A DNA stretch of 64,000 bases from Bacteroidales bacterium (GCA_027064095.1 JAMOQI010000036.1:31812-95811); one strand, 5' to 3'; positions 9,501 through 18,414 are shown, counted from the stretch's first letter. Notes: generated by a model from the sequence alone, not told the origin. Numbers and translations are program-made.

Positions 9501-10376
9501 AGTTTGCCAATATTGCCAATAATTATTCATGGTGTAAATGAAACTTTGCGTAAAGGTGAATTCTTCCTTTTCTCCGGGAAAATTAGTTTAAAAATTATGC
9601 CAAGAATTGAAATATCTGAGCTTCCATATGATGTTAGTGTAGCTGCTGTAGCAAAAAATATGACACAATATTATAGGAGTAATTATGAAGAGCTTCGAAA
9701 GGAAGTTGCCGGTGTAAATTATTACTCTTTGAAATTAAGAAGAAATTTCTTGTATAAAGGTCCTGTCTTAGAGTGGTATTTTAAGGTGAAATTCAGGATG
9801 GAGGAAAAATATAAATCTTTTGATTCTTGGGTGCCTAGAGATGCAAAAATAATTGATCTTGGTTGTGGTTATGGATTCCTGGATTTAATGTTAGGAATGA
9901 TTAGTAAGAAAAGAGAGATAATTGGTGTTGATTTTGATGAGGAGAAAATAAAAGTAGCTCGGAATTCAGCTATAAGACCTGATAGTGTAAAATTTATTCA
10001 TGGTGATGTTACTAAATTTGAGTTAGAACAGGCTGATGTATTCCTTATCTTAGATACTTTGCATTATTTCCACAGAGATAAGCAAATTGTATTAATCAAA
10101 AACTGTATAAAACATCTTAATCCAAATGGTAAAATCATTATTAGAGATGCTAATACTGATTTAGAAGAAAAACATAAAGGAACTGAGTTTACCGAAAAAA
10201 TGTCAACAGGAATTGGTTTTAATAAGGCAAAATTTAGTGAAATGGATTTTATATCTTCGCAGTTAATAAGAGAAACAGCTTCTCAGATGAATTGTAGTTT
10301 TAAAGTATTGAATGAGAGTAAGCATTTATCTAATATAGTATATGAGATAAGACATAATGAGGTAAAAGAGAAATAA
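6525..10376 (+). CDS. Fusion: MMPL/RND-type transporter + lysophospholipid acyltransferase + class I SAM methyltransferase
   Basis: Two MMPL-like TM blocks; PlsC motifs NHQSVID (HX4D) and FPEGTRS; methyltransferase motif IIDLGCGYGFLDLMLG. Track start codon is TTG. Confidence 0.88.
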   Translation: MNQFLYNIFSLFHKRKLVFYSIIGVLIFAALFLISRMKFEENINDLAPNDNEISVISNIFSHSSLADKIIIRINNKNELNTSVLTQYADSLTFNINNTLDSSIIKDVKSKMNSAEMLSSLDFMFDHLPIFLEDSDYIKLDEIISEQSIIKSMSANYRALTSPANFGFKKFILKDPLSINRLATAKLNSFREVNGFQLIDNYIFSADKANLLIFIDLKNSQNTALINRFDKKLSGILQRLNSYKDFDNVVVHYFGGPLVAASNANQIKKDIVLTVSLALVLLVFLISYYYRSKRSVIIIFLPTFIAAIFSLALVSLIQGGISLISLGVGSVLLGISVDYGLHIFGHYRNNQDLSKLFAEVGQPILISALTTSAAFFSLTALESKVISDLGMFLGISILFSAFLSLFLFPMLLPGKLPKSNKKLNIIDRVAAIDFSRKKYFFIGVLLITVVFIFMDHESHFTSDLSDNNYMNKSLQQSEKSINSLIGLDSSRNMFVASCGYNLEEALRHNEEIQSVITNLNRQKLTNYEINTALLTPSVKKQNERIEKWNKYWTPNKKLAVLAILQKQINKYGFKPTAFFAFEKWLGKSFKPVEPEDSPLFKEFVKDFVVEFDNKTYVLCQLNVSKNEETQNAIIKNLKNSKVQIVDKLYFTKTLLNKLKIGFDKLAFYSLGLVFLILLISYGRIELAIISFAPVIISWLWILAIMNIFSIEFNIFNVIILSFVFGLGIDYSVFYLRSLILKHKYGEQQSNAYRASILISALTSIIGIGVLVFAKHPAMHSIALTSIVGISTIVIITFTILPAAFRWITEWKNAKPREKVITFTDTLTSILFFVIYVTGSITLTLLVPLFIIFPAPKRQKKFAFHYLVQFFSAHIFLHPSIPIKIINDYKEKFKEPAIIISNHQSVIDIMLMLLLHPKILIVTNERVWKHWLWGAILRYADYYPAFAGYENMMEDIKTKLKYGYSLMVFPEGTRSINGDIRRFHKGAFMMAKELSLPILPIIIHGVNETLRKGEFFLFSGKISLKIMPRIEISELPYDVSVAAVAKNMTQYYRSNYEELRKEVAGVNYYSLKLRRNFLYKGPVLEWYFKVKFRMEEKYKSFDSWVPRDAKIIDLGCGYGFLDLMLGMISKKREIIGVDFDEEKIKVARNSAIRPDSVKFIHGDVTKFELEQADVFLILDTLHYFHRDKQIVLIKNCIKHLNPNGKIIIRDANTDLEEKHKGTEFTEKMSTGIGFNKAKFSEMDFISSQLIRETASQMNCSFKVLNESKHLSNIVYEIRHNEVKEK

Positions 10377-10387
10377 TAACTTTGTAT

Positions 10388-11890
10388 ATGAATAAATACG
10401 ACTTTGCTATAATTGGTGGTGGAATAGGAGGGCTTATTATGGCTCAAATATTAAATAAAAAAGGGCAAAAAGTAATATTGCTTGAGAAAGAAAAACAACT
10501 GGGCGGAGCAATACAAGGTTTTAGCCGAATGGGTGTTAATTTCGATACCGGTGCGCATTATATAGGAGGTATTGAAAAGGGGCAGAATTTGTATCAATAT
10601 TTTAAATATTTGGGAATTGTTGATGAACTCAATATAGAAAAACTGGATGTAAATGCATTTGATAAAATTACTTTCGAATCCAATGGTAAAACCTATTGCT
10701 ATGGACAAGGATATGATAATTTTGTAAATGTAATGAGTAATTATTTTCCCGAAAATAGAGGAGAAATTCAAAAATATGTTGACGAAATAAGGAAAGTTGG
10801 AGAAGCTTATCCAATGTATTCACTTGATATTTCGAAAGGAGTAGAAATAAAATTAGAAGAGAAGCATTTATACCAAAGTGTTGGAGAATTTCTAGATGGT
10901 ATAACTCAAAATCAAGAACTAAAGAATGTACTTGCAGCTTCTAATTTGGTATATGCAGGTAATAGTGAAACTACTCCTTATTATGTTCATGCATTAATAC
11001 TAAATTCATATTTGTCAAGTTCGTACCGATTTGTTGGTGGTGCTTCTCAATTGGCTTACCGATTGCTGGAAAAAATTGAAGCGGGAAATTGTGAAGTGCG
11101 TACAAATGCTGAAGTTTCTCATTTTACTTTTGGAGAAGGAAAAGAAATTAAAACAGCAGTATTAAATAATGGTGAAGAGATTATTGCAGATAATTATATT
11201 TCAAATGTTCATCCATCTGTAACATTAGATATGATTCCTAAAGATAAAATTCGAAAGGCTTATAGAATGAGAATTCAAAGTTTAGAGAATACATATTCTG
11301 TTTTTTCTATTTATATTGTTTTAAAGCCCAATTCTTTTAAAAATCATAGGTATAACTCATACTATTTTAGTGATGATGATATTTGGTCAGAGGAAAATAT
11401 AGAGCCAACATGGCCAAAGACTTTTATGATGATAACACAAAGTTCTACTAAAAATTCCACTTATGCTGAAGGTATTACTGCAATAAGCCCTATGGATTAT
11501 AGTTTTGTAGAGGAATGGGCCGGTACAAAACATAAAAGCAGACCACAATCGTACTATGATTTTTGTCAACAGATGGGAAATAAATTCTTAGATTTGTTGG
11601 AGAAAAATCATCCGGGACTAAGAAATAAAATTAAGTATTATGAGGTAAGCACACCATTATCTTACGAGCATTATACAAATTCTCCACGAGGCTCATTATA
11701 TGGTATTATTCGTAATTCAAAAGACCCCATTCGAACACATATCGCACCCTATACAAAAGTTCCAAATTTATTTTTTGTAGGACAAAATATTGATATACAT
11801 GGAATTTTGGGTATTACAGTAGGTGCATTTATGACTGCGGGTTTATTTTTTGATGTAAAGAAACTTTTGAATGAAGTAAAGAAGTCATAA
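10388..11890 (+). CDS. NAD(P)/FAD-dependent oxidoreductase, CrtI/phytoene desaturase-like
   Basis: N-terminal FAD-binding DFAIIGGGIGGLIMAQILNKKGQKVILLEKEKQLGG; C-terminal NLFFVGQNIDIHGILGITVGAFMTAG. ATG at 10388 preferred over TTG at 10382. Confidence 0.85.
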   Translation: MNKYDFAIIGGGIGGLIMAQILNKKGQKVILLEKEKQLGGAIQGFSRMGVNFDTGAHYIGGIEKGQNLYQYFKYLGIVDELNIEKLDVNAFDKITFESNGKTYCYGQGYDNFVNVMSNYFPENRGEIQKYVDEIRKVGEAYPMYSLDISKGVEIKLEEKHLYQSVGEFLDGITQNQELKNVLAASNLVYAGNSETTPYYVHALILNSYLSSSYRFVGGASQLAYRLLEKIEAGNCEVRTNAEVSHFTFGEGKEIKTAVLNNGEEIIADNYISNVHPSVTLDMIPKDKIRKAYRMRIQSLENTYSVFSIYIVLKPNSFKNHRYNSYYFSDDDIWSEENIEPTWPKTFMMITQSSTKNSTYAEGITAISPMDYSFVEEWAGTKHKSRPQSYYDFCQQMGNKFLDLLEKNHPGLRNKIKYYEVSTPLSYEHYTNSPRGSLYGIIRNSKDPIRTHIAPYTKVPNLFFVGQNIDIHGILGITVGAFMTAGLFFDVKKLLNEVKKS

Positions 11891-11977
11891 AAATAGAAAT
11901 ATTGATAATCAGCTATTGGTATAAATTATCAATCAAATAATTAAGTTGAAAATTATGATAAAAAAGTGTCATAAAGT

Positions 11978-12009
11978 TTTGGCTGTTAAAAAAATAAGTT
12001 CTACTTTTG
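11978..12009 (+). promoter_or_regulatory. Bacteroidetes-type promoter for rplM
   Basis: TTTG-N20-TACTTTTG. Confidence 0.7.
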
Positions 12010-12014
12010 CAGCC

Positions 12015-12201
12015 CAATTTTTAGTAGAAGTGATAGTTTACTGAAAGTTAGGAAATTAGCTCGTTTATTGGCTTGTTTTATGCCGGAATTTAGAGAAAGA
12101 TGTCAGCGATGGTGCGCAGACTGCCGGTGTTTTTTTGCCCAAAGGCAAGTCATAATGAGATGAGATATTTAATTTATTATTAAAAATTTAAAGCAGAACG
12201 A
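12015..12201 (+). ncRNA. Candidate structured 5' leader of rplM-rpsI
   Basis: ~185-nt leader with hairpins GTCaGCG-ATGGTG-CGCaGAC and TTGCC-CAAA-GGCAA, and a repeated TGCCGG. Confidence 0.45.
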
Positions 12202-12657
12202 ATGAATACTTTAAGTTATAAAACTGTTTCAGCGAATAAAGAAACTGCTCACAAAAATTGGGTTGTGTTAGACGCTGAAGGTGCTACTTTAGGTAGATTG
12301 GCTTCAAAAGCAGCCTTTCTTTTACGTGGAAAGCACAAAGTAGATTTTACTCCTCATGTGGATTGTGGAGATAATGTAATTATAATTAATGCAGAGAAAT
12401 TTGTATTGACGGGCAAAAAAATGACTGACAAACAATATGTACGTCATACTGGTTATCCAGGGGGGCAAAGATTTGCAACTCCAGCAGAATTATTAGCAAA
12501 AAAACCTACTGCAGTAGTAGAGAAAGCAGTAAAAGGTATGTTGCCAAAAAATAAATTAGGAAGACAATTATTTCGTAATTTATTTGTATTCGCAGGTTCC
12601 GAGCATCCACACGAAGCTCAAAAGCCTCAATTGTTGAACCTTAATGAACTTAAATAA
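12202..12657 (+). CDS. rplM: 50S ribosomal protein L13
   Basis: Characteristic [38 protein letters not shown]; followed by S9. Confidence 0.97.
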   Translation: MNTLSYKTVSANKETAHKNWVVLDAEGATLGRLASKAAFLLRGKHKVDFTPHVDCGDNVIIINAEKFVLTGKKMTDKQYVRHTGYPGGQRFATPAELLAKKPTAVVEKAVKGMLPKNKLGRQLFRNLFVFAGSEHPHEAQKPQLLNLNELK

Positions 12658-12659
12658 GC

Positions 12660-13046
12660 ATGGATGTAATTAATGTAATAGGTCGTAGAAAAACTGCTGT
12701 TGCTCGTATATATATGAGTGCAGGTAGTGGACAAATCACTGTTAATAAACGTGATTATAAAGAGTATTTTCCAACAGGAACATTGCAGTATATTGCTACT
12801 CAAGCATTCGAAATTACTGATAATTTAGGGAAATATGACGTTAAAGTTAATCTTACAGGTGGAGGAATAAAAGGTCAGGCAGAGGCTATGCGCCTTGCTA
12901 TCTCTCGTGCTTTAGTTCAAATTGATGAGGAATATCGCCCATTGCTTAAAGAGCAAGGTTTGATGCGTCGTGACCCACGTATGGTTGAACGTAAGAAACC
13001 AGGTCAACCAAAAGCTCGTAAGCGTTTCCAATTCTCAAAACGTTAA
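12660..13046 (+). CDS. rpsI: 30S ribosomal protein S9
   Basis: GRRKTAVARIY...GGGIKGQAEAMRLAISRAL...RDPRMVERKKPGQPKARKRFQFSKR. Confidence 0.98.
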   Translation: MDVINVIGRRKTAVARIYMSAGSGQITVNKRDYKEYFPTGTLQYIATQAFEITDNLGKYDVKVNLTGGGIKGQAEAMRLAISRALVQIDEEYRPLLKEQGLMRRDPRMVERKKPGQPKARKRFQFSKR

Positions 13047-13054
13047 TCAAAAAT

Positions 13055-13147
13055 ATTTGTTTAGTATCTAAACTTCCGAGACTCTATTTGTTTAGGCTAC
13101 TCGGAGGTTGTGGTTAAACAGAATGTAAACAATTTAAATTTATAAAA
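13055..13147 (+). ncRNA. Candidate pseudoknotted leader upstream of rpsB
   Basis: 10-bp stem AACTTCCGAG/CTCGGAGGTT (13071-13080/13100-13109); loop TGTTTA (13089-13094) complementary to TAAACA (13115-13120). Confidence 0.5.
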
Positions 13148-13930
13148 ATGTCAAAAACAACATTTGATGACTTGCTGGATGCAGGTGTACACTTTGGTCA
13201 CTTGAAACGTAAATGGAACCCAAATATGGCTCCCTATATTTTTATGGAAAAAAATGGTATTCATATCATTGACCTTCATAAAACTATCGTTCTTTTAGAT
13301 CAAGCTGCGGCTGCAGCAAAACAAATTGCTAAATCAGGAAAGAAAATCTTATTTGTTGCTACCAAAAAGCAAGCAAAAGATATCGTTGCTGAAAGAATAG
13401 CAAAAACAGGAATGCCATATGCTACTGAGCGCTGGCCAGGTGGAATGCTTACTAACTTTGCTACTATTCGTAAAGCAGTTCGTAAGATGACTACAATTGA
13501 CAAGTTGATGAAGGATGAAGCTTATAAAAACCTTTCTAAGCGTGAACGTCTTCAGTTGACTCGTGAACGTGCTAAACTAGAAAAGAACTTCGGTTCTATC
13601 TCTGATTTGACTCGTCTTCCATCAGCACTTTTTGTGGTTGATATAATGAAAGAGAAAATTGCCGTTACTGAGGCTCATAAGCTTAATATTCCTGTATTTG
13701 GAATTGTGGATACTAATTCAAATCCTAATGATGTTGATTTCGTAATTCCAGCTAATGATGACGCTTCTAAATCGATTTCTCTAATTATTGATGTTATTGC
13801 AACAGCTGTGGAAGAAGGTCTTGCAGAACGTAAGTTGGAAAGAGAGAAAAGAGCTAGCGACCAAGCTAAGGCGCAAGCTAAAAAAGCTGCTAAATTAGAT
13901 GCTGAAACAGAAGATAATAAAGAAGCTTAA
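13148..13930 (+). CDS. rpsB: 30S ribosomal protein S2
   Basis: DLLDAGVHFGHLKRKWNPNMAPYIF, RWPGGMLTNFATI, PVFGIVDTNSNPNDVDFVIPANDDASKSI. Confidence 0.98.
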   Translation: MSKTTFDDLLDAGVHFGHLKRKWNPNMAPYIFMEKNGIHIIDLHKTIVLLDQAAAAAKQIAKSGKKILFVATKKQAKDIVAERIAKTGMPYATERWPGGMLTNFATIRKAVRKMTTIDKLMKDEAYKNLSKRERLQLTRERAKLEKNFGSISDLTRLPSALFVVDIMKEKIAVTEAHKLNIPVFGIVDTNSNPNDVDFVIPANDDASKSISLIIDVIATAVEEGLAERKLEREKRASDQAKAQAKKAAKLDAETEDNKEA

Positions 13931-13961
13931 TAATTGATTAATAATTAAAGATTTTAATACG

Positions 13962-14795
13962 ATGGCAAAAATAACTGCTGCTGAAGTTAATGAACTGCGT
14001 AAGGCTACTGGCGCAGGAATGATGGATTGTAAAAAAGCCCTTGTTGAGGCTGATGGTGATAAAGAGAAAGCGATTGAATATCTTCGTAAACATGGACAAA
14101 AAGTTGCCGCAAAACGCGCTGACAGAGATGCCTCTGAAGGTGTAATTATTGCTAAGGTTTCTGATGACAAAACTTTTGGTGCTGTACTTAGAGTAAGCTG
14201 CGAAACTGATTTTGTGGCTAAAAACCAAGATTTTATTGATTTTGTTAATTCCCTTGTTGATACTGCCGTAGCTAACAAAGTTGCTAATGTTGACGAGCTT
14301 AAGGCTACTTTAATAGACGGAAAGTCTATCAGTGATATTGTTCTTGAACAATTAGCTAAGATTGGTGAGAAGATAGAGATAGTTGAGTATCAAGTTATCG
14401 AAGCTCCTATTGTATTTGCTTATATTCACCCTGGTAACCGTTTGGCTACTATTATGGGAATGAATATGGCAGATGTTGAGGATATAGAAACGATAGGTAA
14501 AGAAGTTAATATGCAAATTGCTGCTATGGCTCCTATTGCACTTGATAAAAATGGAGTTGATTCTAAAACTATCGAACAAGAAATTGAGATTGGAAAAGAT
14601 CAAGCTCGCCAAGAAGGTAAACCTGAAGCTATGTTAGAGAAAATTGCTATGGGTAAACTTAATAAATTTTACAGAGAAAATACTCTATTAGCTCAGAAAT
14701 TTGTTCGTGATAATAAAATGTCTGTTGAGCAATATTTACAATCTGCTAATAAAGATTTAACTGTTACCGGATTTTATAGATTAGCTTTAGCTTAA
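13962..14795 (+). CDS. tsf: Elongation factor Ts
   Basis: ELRKATGAGMMDCKKALVEADGDKEKAIEYLRK...CETDFVAKN. Confidence 0.98.
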   Translation: MAKITAAEVNELRKATGAGMMDCKKALVEADGDKEKAIEYLRKHGQKVAAKRADRDASEGVIIAKVSDDKTFGAVLRVSCETDFVAKNQDFIDFVNSLVDTAVANKVANVDELKATLIDGKSISDIVLEQLAKIGEKIEIVEYQVIEAPIVFAYIHPGNRLATIMGMNMADVEDIETIGKEVNMQIAAMAPIALDKNGVDSKTIEQEIEIGKDQARQEGKPEAMLEKIAMGKLNKFYRENTLLAQKFVRDNKMSVEQYLQSANKDLTVTGFYRLALA

Positions 14796-14815
14796 TCTTA
14801 TAAATAATATATTCT

Positions 14816-14846
14816 AAACCGCCTTGTTTTTACTTGGCGGTTTTTT
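14816..14846 (+). terminator. Rho-independent terminator after tsf
   Basis: AAACCGCC-loop-GGCGGTTTTTT. Confidence 0.85.
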
Positions 14847-15058
14847 GTTTATTATAACCTCTTTTAGCTTCTTTAGCCCACTGCGGCTAATCTTTATTTT
14901 AATAGTGATTATTAGTGAATATATTCTTACTAATATAGAAATTTTGCTCCTATTATAATTGCCATTAATATATGACAGATTTAATATTTAATCTAAAAAT
15001 ATATCGTTATAATCTAATATTATATTATTTTTGAGCACATTAATATAAATATTCTATT

Positions 15059-15766
15059 ATGCTTAAATACAAAAAAATATTACTAAAATTGAGCGGAGAA
15101 GCCCTAATGGGTAATCAACAATATGGTATTGATTCTCATAGATTAGATTCATATGCAAACGAAATAAAGTTGGCTTACGATAAAGGCGTTAAAATAGCAA
15201 TAGTTATTGGTGGAGGTAACATTTATAGAGGTCTTAGTGGTGCAGCCCAAGGTATGGATAGAGTGCAAGGTGACTATATGGGAATGCTGGCTACGGTTAT
15301 TAATTCTATGGCGATACAAGGAGCTATTGAAAAAACCGGAGTGTCAACAAAGCTTCTTGGAGGCCTGGAAATTAATCCTATTGCTGAAAAAATGAGCCGA
15401 AAAAGAGCAAATGATTATATGGATGAAGGAAAAATAGTTATTATTAGTGGCGGAACAGGCAATCCATTTTTTACCACAGATACTGCCAGTGCTCTACGTG
15501 CTATTGAAATAGAAGCTGATGTTATTCTGAAAGGAACTCGAGTTGACGGTGTTTATAATAAAGATCCTGAAAAATTTGAAGACGCAATAAAATTTGAGGA
15601 GATTTCTTTTAAAGATGCTTATGATAAAAAATTAGCCATAATGGATTTAACAGCTTTTACCCTTTGTGAAGAAAACAATCTTCCGATTTGTGTATTTGAT
15701 ATGAATAAAAAAGGTGAACTCTCAAGAGTGATTTCCGGAGAAAAAGTTGGAAGCTTGGTTCGTTAA
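15059..15766 (+). CDS. pyrH: UMP kinase
   Basis: YKKILLKLSGEALMG, VIGGGNIYRG, GGTGNPFFTTDTASALRAIEIEADVILKGTRVDGVYNKDP. Confidence 0.97.
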   Translation: MLKYKKILLKLSGEALMGNQQYGIDSHRLDSYANEIKLAYDKGVKIAIVIGGGNIYRGLSGAAQGMDRVQGDYMGMLATVINSMAIQGAIEKTGVSTKLLGGLEINPIAEKMSRKRANDYMDEGKIVIISGGTGNPFFTTDTASALRAIEIEADVILKGTRVDGVYNKDPEKFEDAIKFEEISFKDAYDKKLAIMDLTAFTLCEENNLPICVFDMNKKGELSRVISGEKVGSLVR

Positions 15767-15898
15767 TTTGTAATTTCTAAAATTGAGAAGAAAAGTGTTT
15801 GCATCATATTGTTTTAGAAATTTTTAAGTAATTTCCTTGTTATTAGACGGTAGTTTTATGGTATTTTTACCTGTTTTTCATAAATAGCACCATAAGTT

Positions 15899-15930
15899 AT
15901 TGACATGACATGTGTTTTTTTGTATATTTG
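15899..15930 (+). promoter_or_regulatory. Bacteroidetes-type promoter for the TPR-caspase gene
   Basis: ATTG-N20-TATATTTG. Confidence 0.6.
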
Positions 15931-15993
15931 TCATCAAGAAATATTGGAAATATTTATAGATTACATTGTTTATTTTTTATTTAGATTATTATT

Positions 15994-18342
15994 ATGAAAG
16001 TTTACACAATCTTATTCTTGGCTTTTATCTTATCAGTATCTACAGCATTTGCTCAAAGTCCGAAGAAAATTTATAAAGCAGCACGAGAGCTTCAAAAAGC
16101 TGAGAAGTATCAAGATGCAATAGACAGTTATACAAAATCACTGGAATTAAACCCTAGTTACGTTAATGCTTATGTGGCGAGAGCTCAGTGTTATGAGAAA
16201 TTGGGTAAGGCAGAAGAAGCTCTTATTGATTATGAAAGAGCATCAACATTTGACCCTAAGGAAGAGGAGTATACTAAGAAAGCAGCTGAACTTTCTTATG
16301 ATTTGAAACAATATGAGCGGGCTATTAAAAATGCTAACCTGGCTTTATTACGTGATAAGAAATTACTTAATTTATACCATATTAAAATTTGGTCATTAAG
16401 TAATTTAGGAAAAATTGATGAAGCATTAGAAACTGCAAATAAGGCCATTGATATAAAAAAGAACTTCCTTACATATTATGATAAAGCTGAAATATTGTAC
16501 AATAAGAAGGATTATAAAGCCGCTCAAAATAATTATCAGCTTGCAATAACCTATGATAGGAATAATATCATTGGATATATAGGTTTAGCCAATTCTTATT
16601 ATTATCAAGACCTTTATGACCAAACTGTTTCTACAGCAAATTCTGCATTAAATATTGACCAGAGATCAAGAGATGCATATTGGATTAGGGCACTAGCTTA
16701 TTATAAGAAAGTTGATTATATGAAGGCTATTGCAGACTTGTCACAGATTATTGTTTTGCATCCGGAAGATGAAAATTTAAAGGATGTGTTTTACAAAAGA
16801 GGTGAAATATATTATGACTTTAATATGCATACGAATGCAATAAATGATTTTACTAGTGTCATTGATATTGATGAAGATTATTATTTGGCTTATTTTAAAA
16901 GAGCTGCTTCTTATGAGGCAATACACTCCTATGATAAAGCAATTACAGATTATGAGCAACTAGATGCTTTAAACCTAAAAGATTCTGCTGCAATAGCTAT
17001 GCTCGATGATGCTCATAAGAGGTTGTTTGAGCTAAAAAGAGAAAACGATAAACCAAAATTGACTATCAGTGAGCCTTATGTTACTGAGAATGGTAAAATG
17101 CAGATAGTTAAGGGTGTTGAAAAACAAAAAATAGTTGGTAGAGTTGATGATGCTAGCCCAATAAAATCATTTAGCATTAATGGTGAATCTGTTAGTTTTG
17201 ATTCAACTTCTAAGAAAAATGAATTTGTTGCAGATGTTAATGTAAAAGATAAAAACGAAATTAGATTCTCTGCTGTTGACGTATATGATAATGTTCTTAC
17301 AAAAACATATCCTATCTTAAGGACTGAAGTTGGTAAACCTGAAATATTCCTTATTCAACCTCTTGCATCTGATGATGGACAGATTTATCTTGAAAGTGAA
17401 GGAGCAACACTATATATTGAAGGTACTATTAGTGATGAAAGTAGAATCGCAAGTATTCTAATAGATAGTGTGAGCGCCTCCTATATCCCATCAGCTTTGA
17501 ATCCGAGTTTTGCTGCTACTATTAGTATCGTTAATAAGAAGAAGATTACATTTGAAGTGACTGATATATTTGGTAATAAAACTGTTTCTGAGTATATCCT
17601 GAATAGAGAAGGAGCACAAATAGCTGTTGATAATCCAATGGGAAAAACATGGGTTGTTTTTATTGAAAACTCTAAATATGAGACATTTGCATCTTTAGAT
17701 GGCCCTACCAAAGATATTTCTATGATGAAGGCTGCTTTGCATAAATATAGTATTAATAATATTATTACAAAAAGAGATATGACCAAATCTCAAATGGAAA
17801 AGTTTTTTTCCATAGAACTAAGAGATATGGTGATAAAAAATCATGTTAACTCAATAATTGTTTGGTATGCTGGTCATGGTAAATTTTTAAATAATAATGG
17901 TTACTGGGTGCCTGTTGATGGAAAAACAGATGATGAGTTTACATACTTTAATATTAATAACTTAAAGGCTGCGTTACAATCATATAGTAATGTTATAACA
18001 CACACCTTGGTTATTACTGATGCTTGTGAGTCAGGACCATCATTTTATCAGGCAATGAGATCTGACATTAAAGAAAGAGACTGTAGTGATTGGAAAGCTA
18101 CAAAATTTAAGTCTTCACAGGTGTTTTCATCGGCAGGATACGAATTAGCTTCAGATAATTCTCAGTTTACAAAAACATTTGCAAATTCGTTAATTCATAA
18201 TCCAAATTCATGTATAGATATTGAAAGTATAGTATTGCAAGTTAAGAAAGCTGTTGCTAAAAACAAACAACAAGAACCTCAATTTGGAAAGATTGATGGT
18301 TTGGCAGACGAAAATGGTACATTCTTTTTCATACGAAAATAA
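15994..18342 (+). CDS. Secreted TPR-repeat protein with C-terminal caspase-like (C14) domain
   Basis: Signal peptide MKVYTILFLAFILSVSTAFAQ; multiple TPR units; catalytic-type motifs IIVWYAGHGKF (His) and LVITDACESG (Cys). Confidence 0.88.
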   Translation: MKVYTILFLAFILSVSTAFAQSPKKIYKAARELQKAEKYQDAIDSYTKSLELNPSYVNAYVARAQCYEKLGKAEEALIDYERASTFDPKEEEYTKKAAELSYDLKQYERAIKNANLALLRDKKLLNLYHIKIWSLSNLGKIDEALETANKAIDIKKNFLTYYDKAEILYNKKDYKAAQNNYQLAITYDRNNIIGYIGLANSYYYQDLYDQTVSTANSALNIDQRSRDAYWIRALAYYKKVDYMKAIADLSQIIVLHPEDENLKDVFYKRGEIYYDFNMHTNAINDFTSVIDIDEDYYLAYFKRAASYEAIHSYDKAITDYEQLDALNLKDSAAIAMLDDAHKRLFELKRENDKPKLTISEPYVTENGKMQIVKGVEKQKIVGRVDDASPIKSFSINGESVSFDSTSKKNEFVADVNVKDKNEIRFSAVDVYDNVLTKTYPILRTEVGKPEIFLIQPLASDDGQIYLESEGATLYIEGTISDESRIASILIDSVSASYIPSALNPSFAATISIVNKKKITFEVTDIFGNKTVSEYILNREGAQIAVDNPMGKTWVVFIENSKYETFASLDGPTKDISMMKAALHKYSINNIITKRDMTKSQMEKFFSIELRDMVIKNHVNSIIVWYAGHGKFLNNNGYWVPVDGKTDDEFTYFNINNLKAALQSYSNVITHTLVITDACESGPSFYQAMRSDIKERDCSDWKATKFKSSQVFSSAGYELASDNSQFTKTFANSLIHNPNSCIDIESIVLQVKKAVAKNKQQEPQFGKIDGLADENGTFFFIRK

Positions 18343-18358
18343 GTAACTTATAATTTTT

Positions 18359-18391
18359 TAAAGGAGAAAGTGTATCTTTCTCCTTTTTTTT
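18359..18391 (+). terminator. Terminator-like hairpin between the caspase and phosphatase genes
   Basis: AAAGGAGAAAG-TGTAT-CTTTCTCCTTTTTTTT. Confidence 0.8.
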
Positions 18392-18414
18392 ATGGTCACA
18401 TAATTCAGATTTCA

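Noticed and set aside
13895-14278. 127-aa and 96-aa minus ORFs opposite tsf
   Set aside because: Antisense to a conserved elongation factor gene; no independent support.
17481-17786. 101-aa minus ORF within the TPR-caspase gene
   Set aside because: Antisense to a strong coding ORF; no start signal or conserved motif.
15994-18342. Caspase-like gene as a defence (abortive infection) effector
   Set aside because: It carries a signal peptide and so is probably periplasmic or secreted; no nucleotide cyclase, gasdermin or other defence partner is adjacent.
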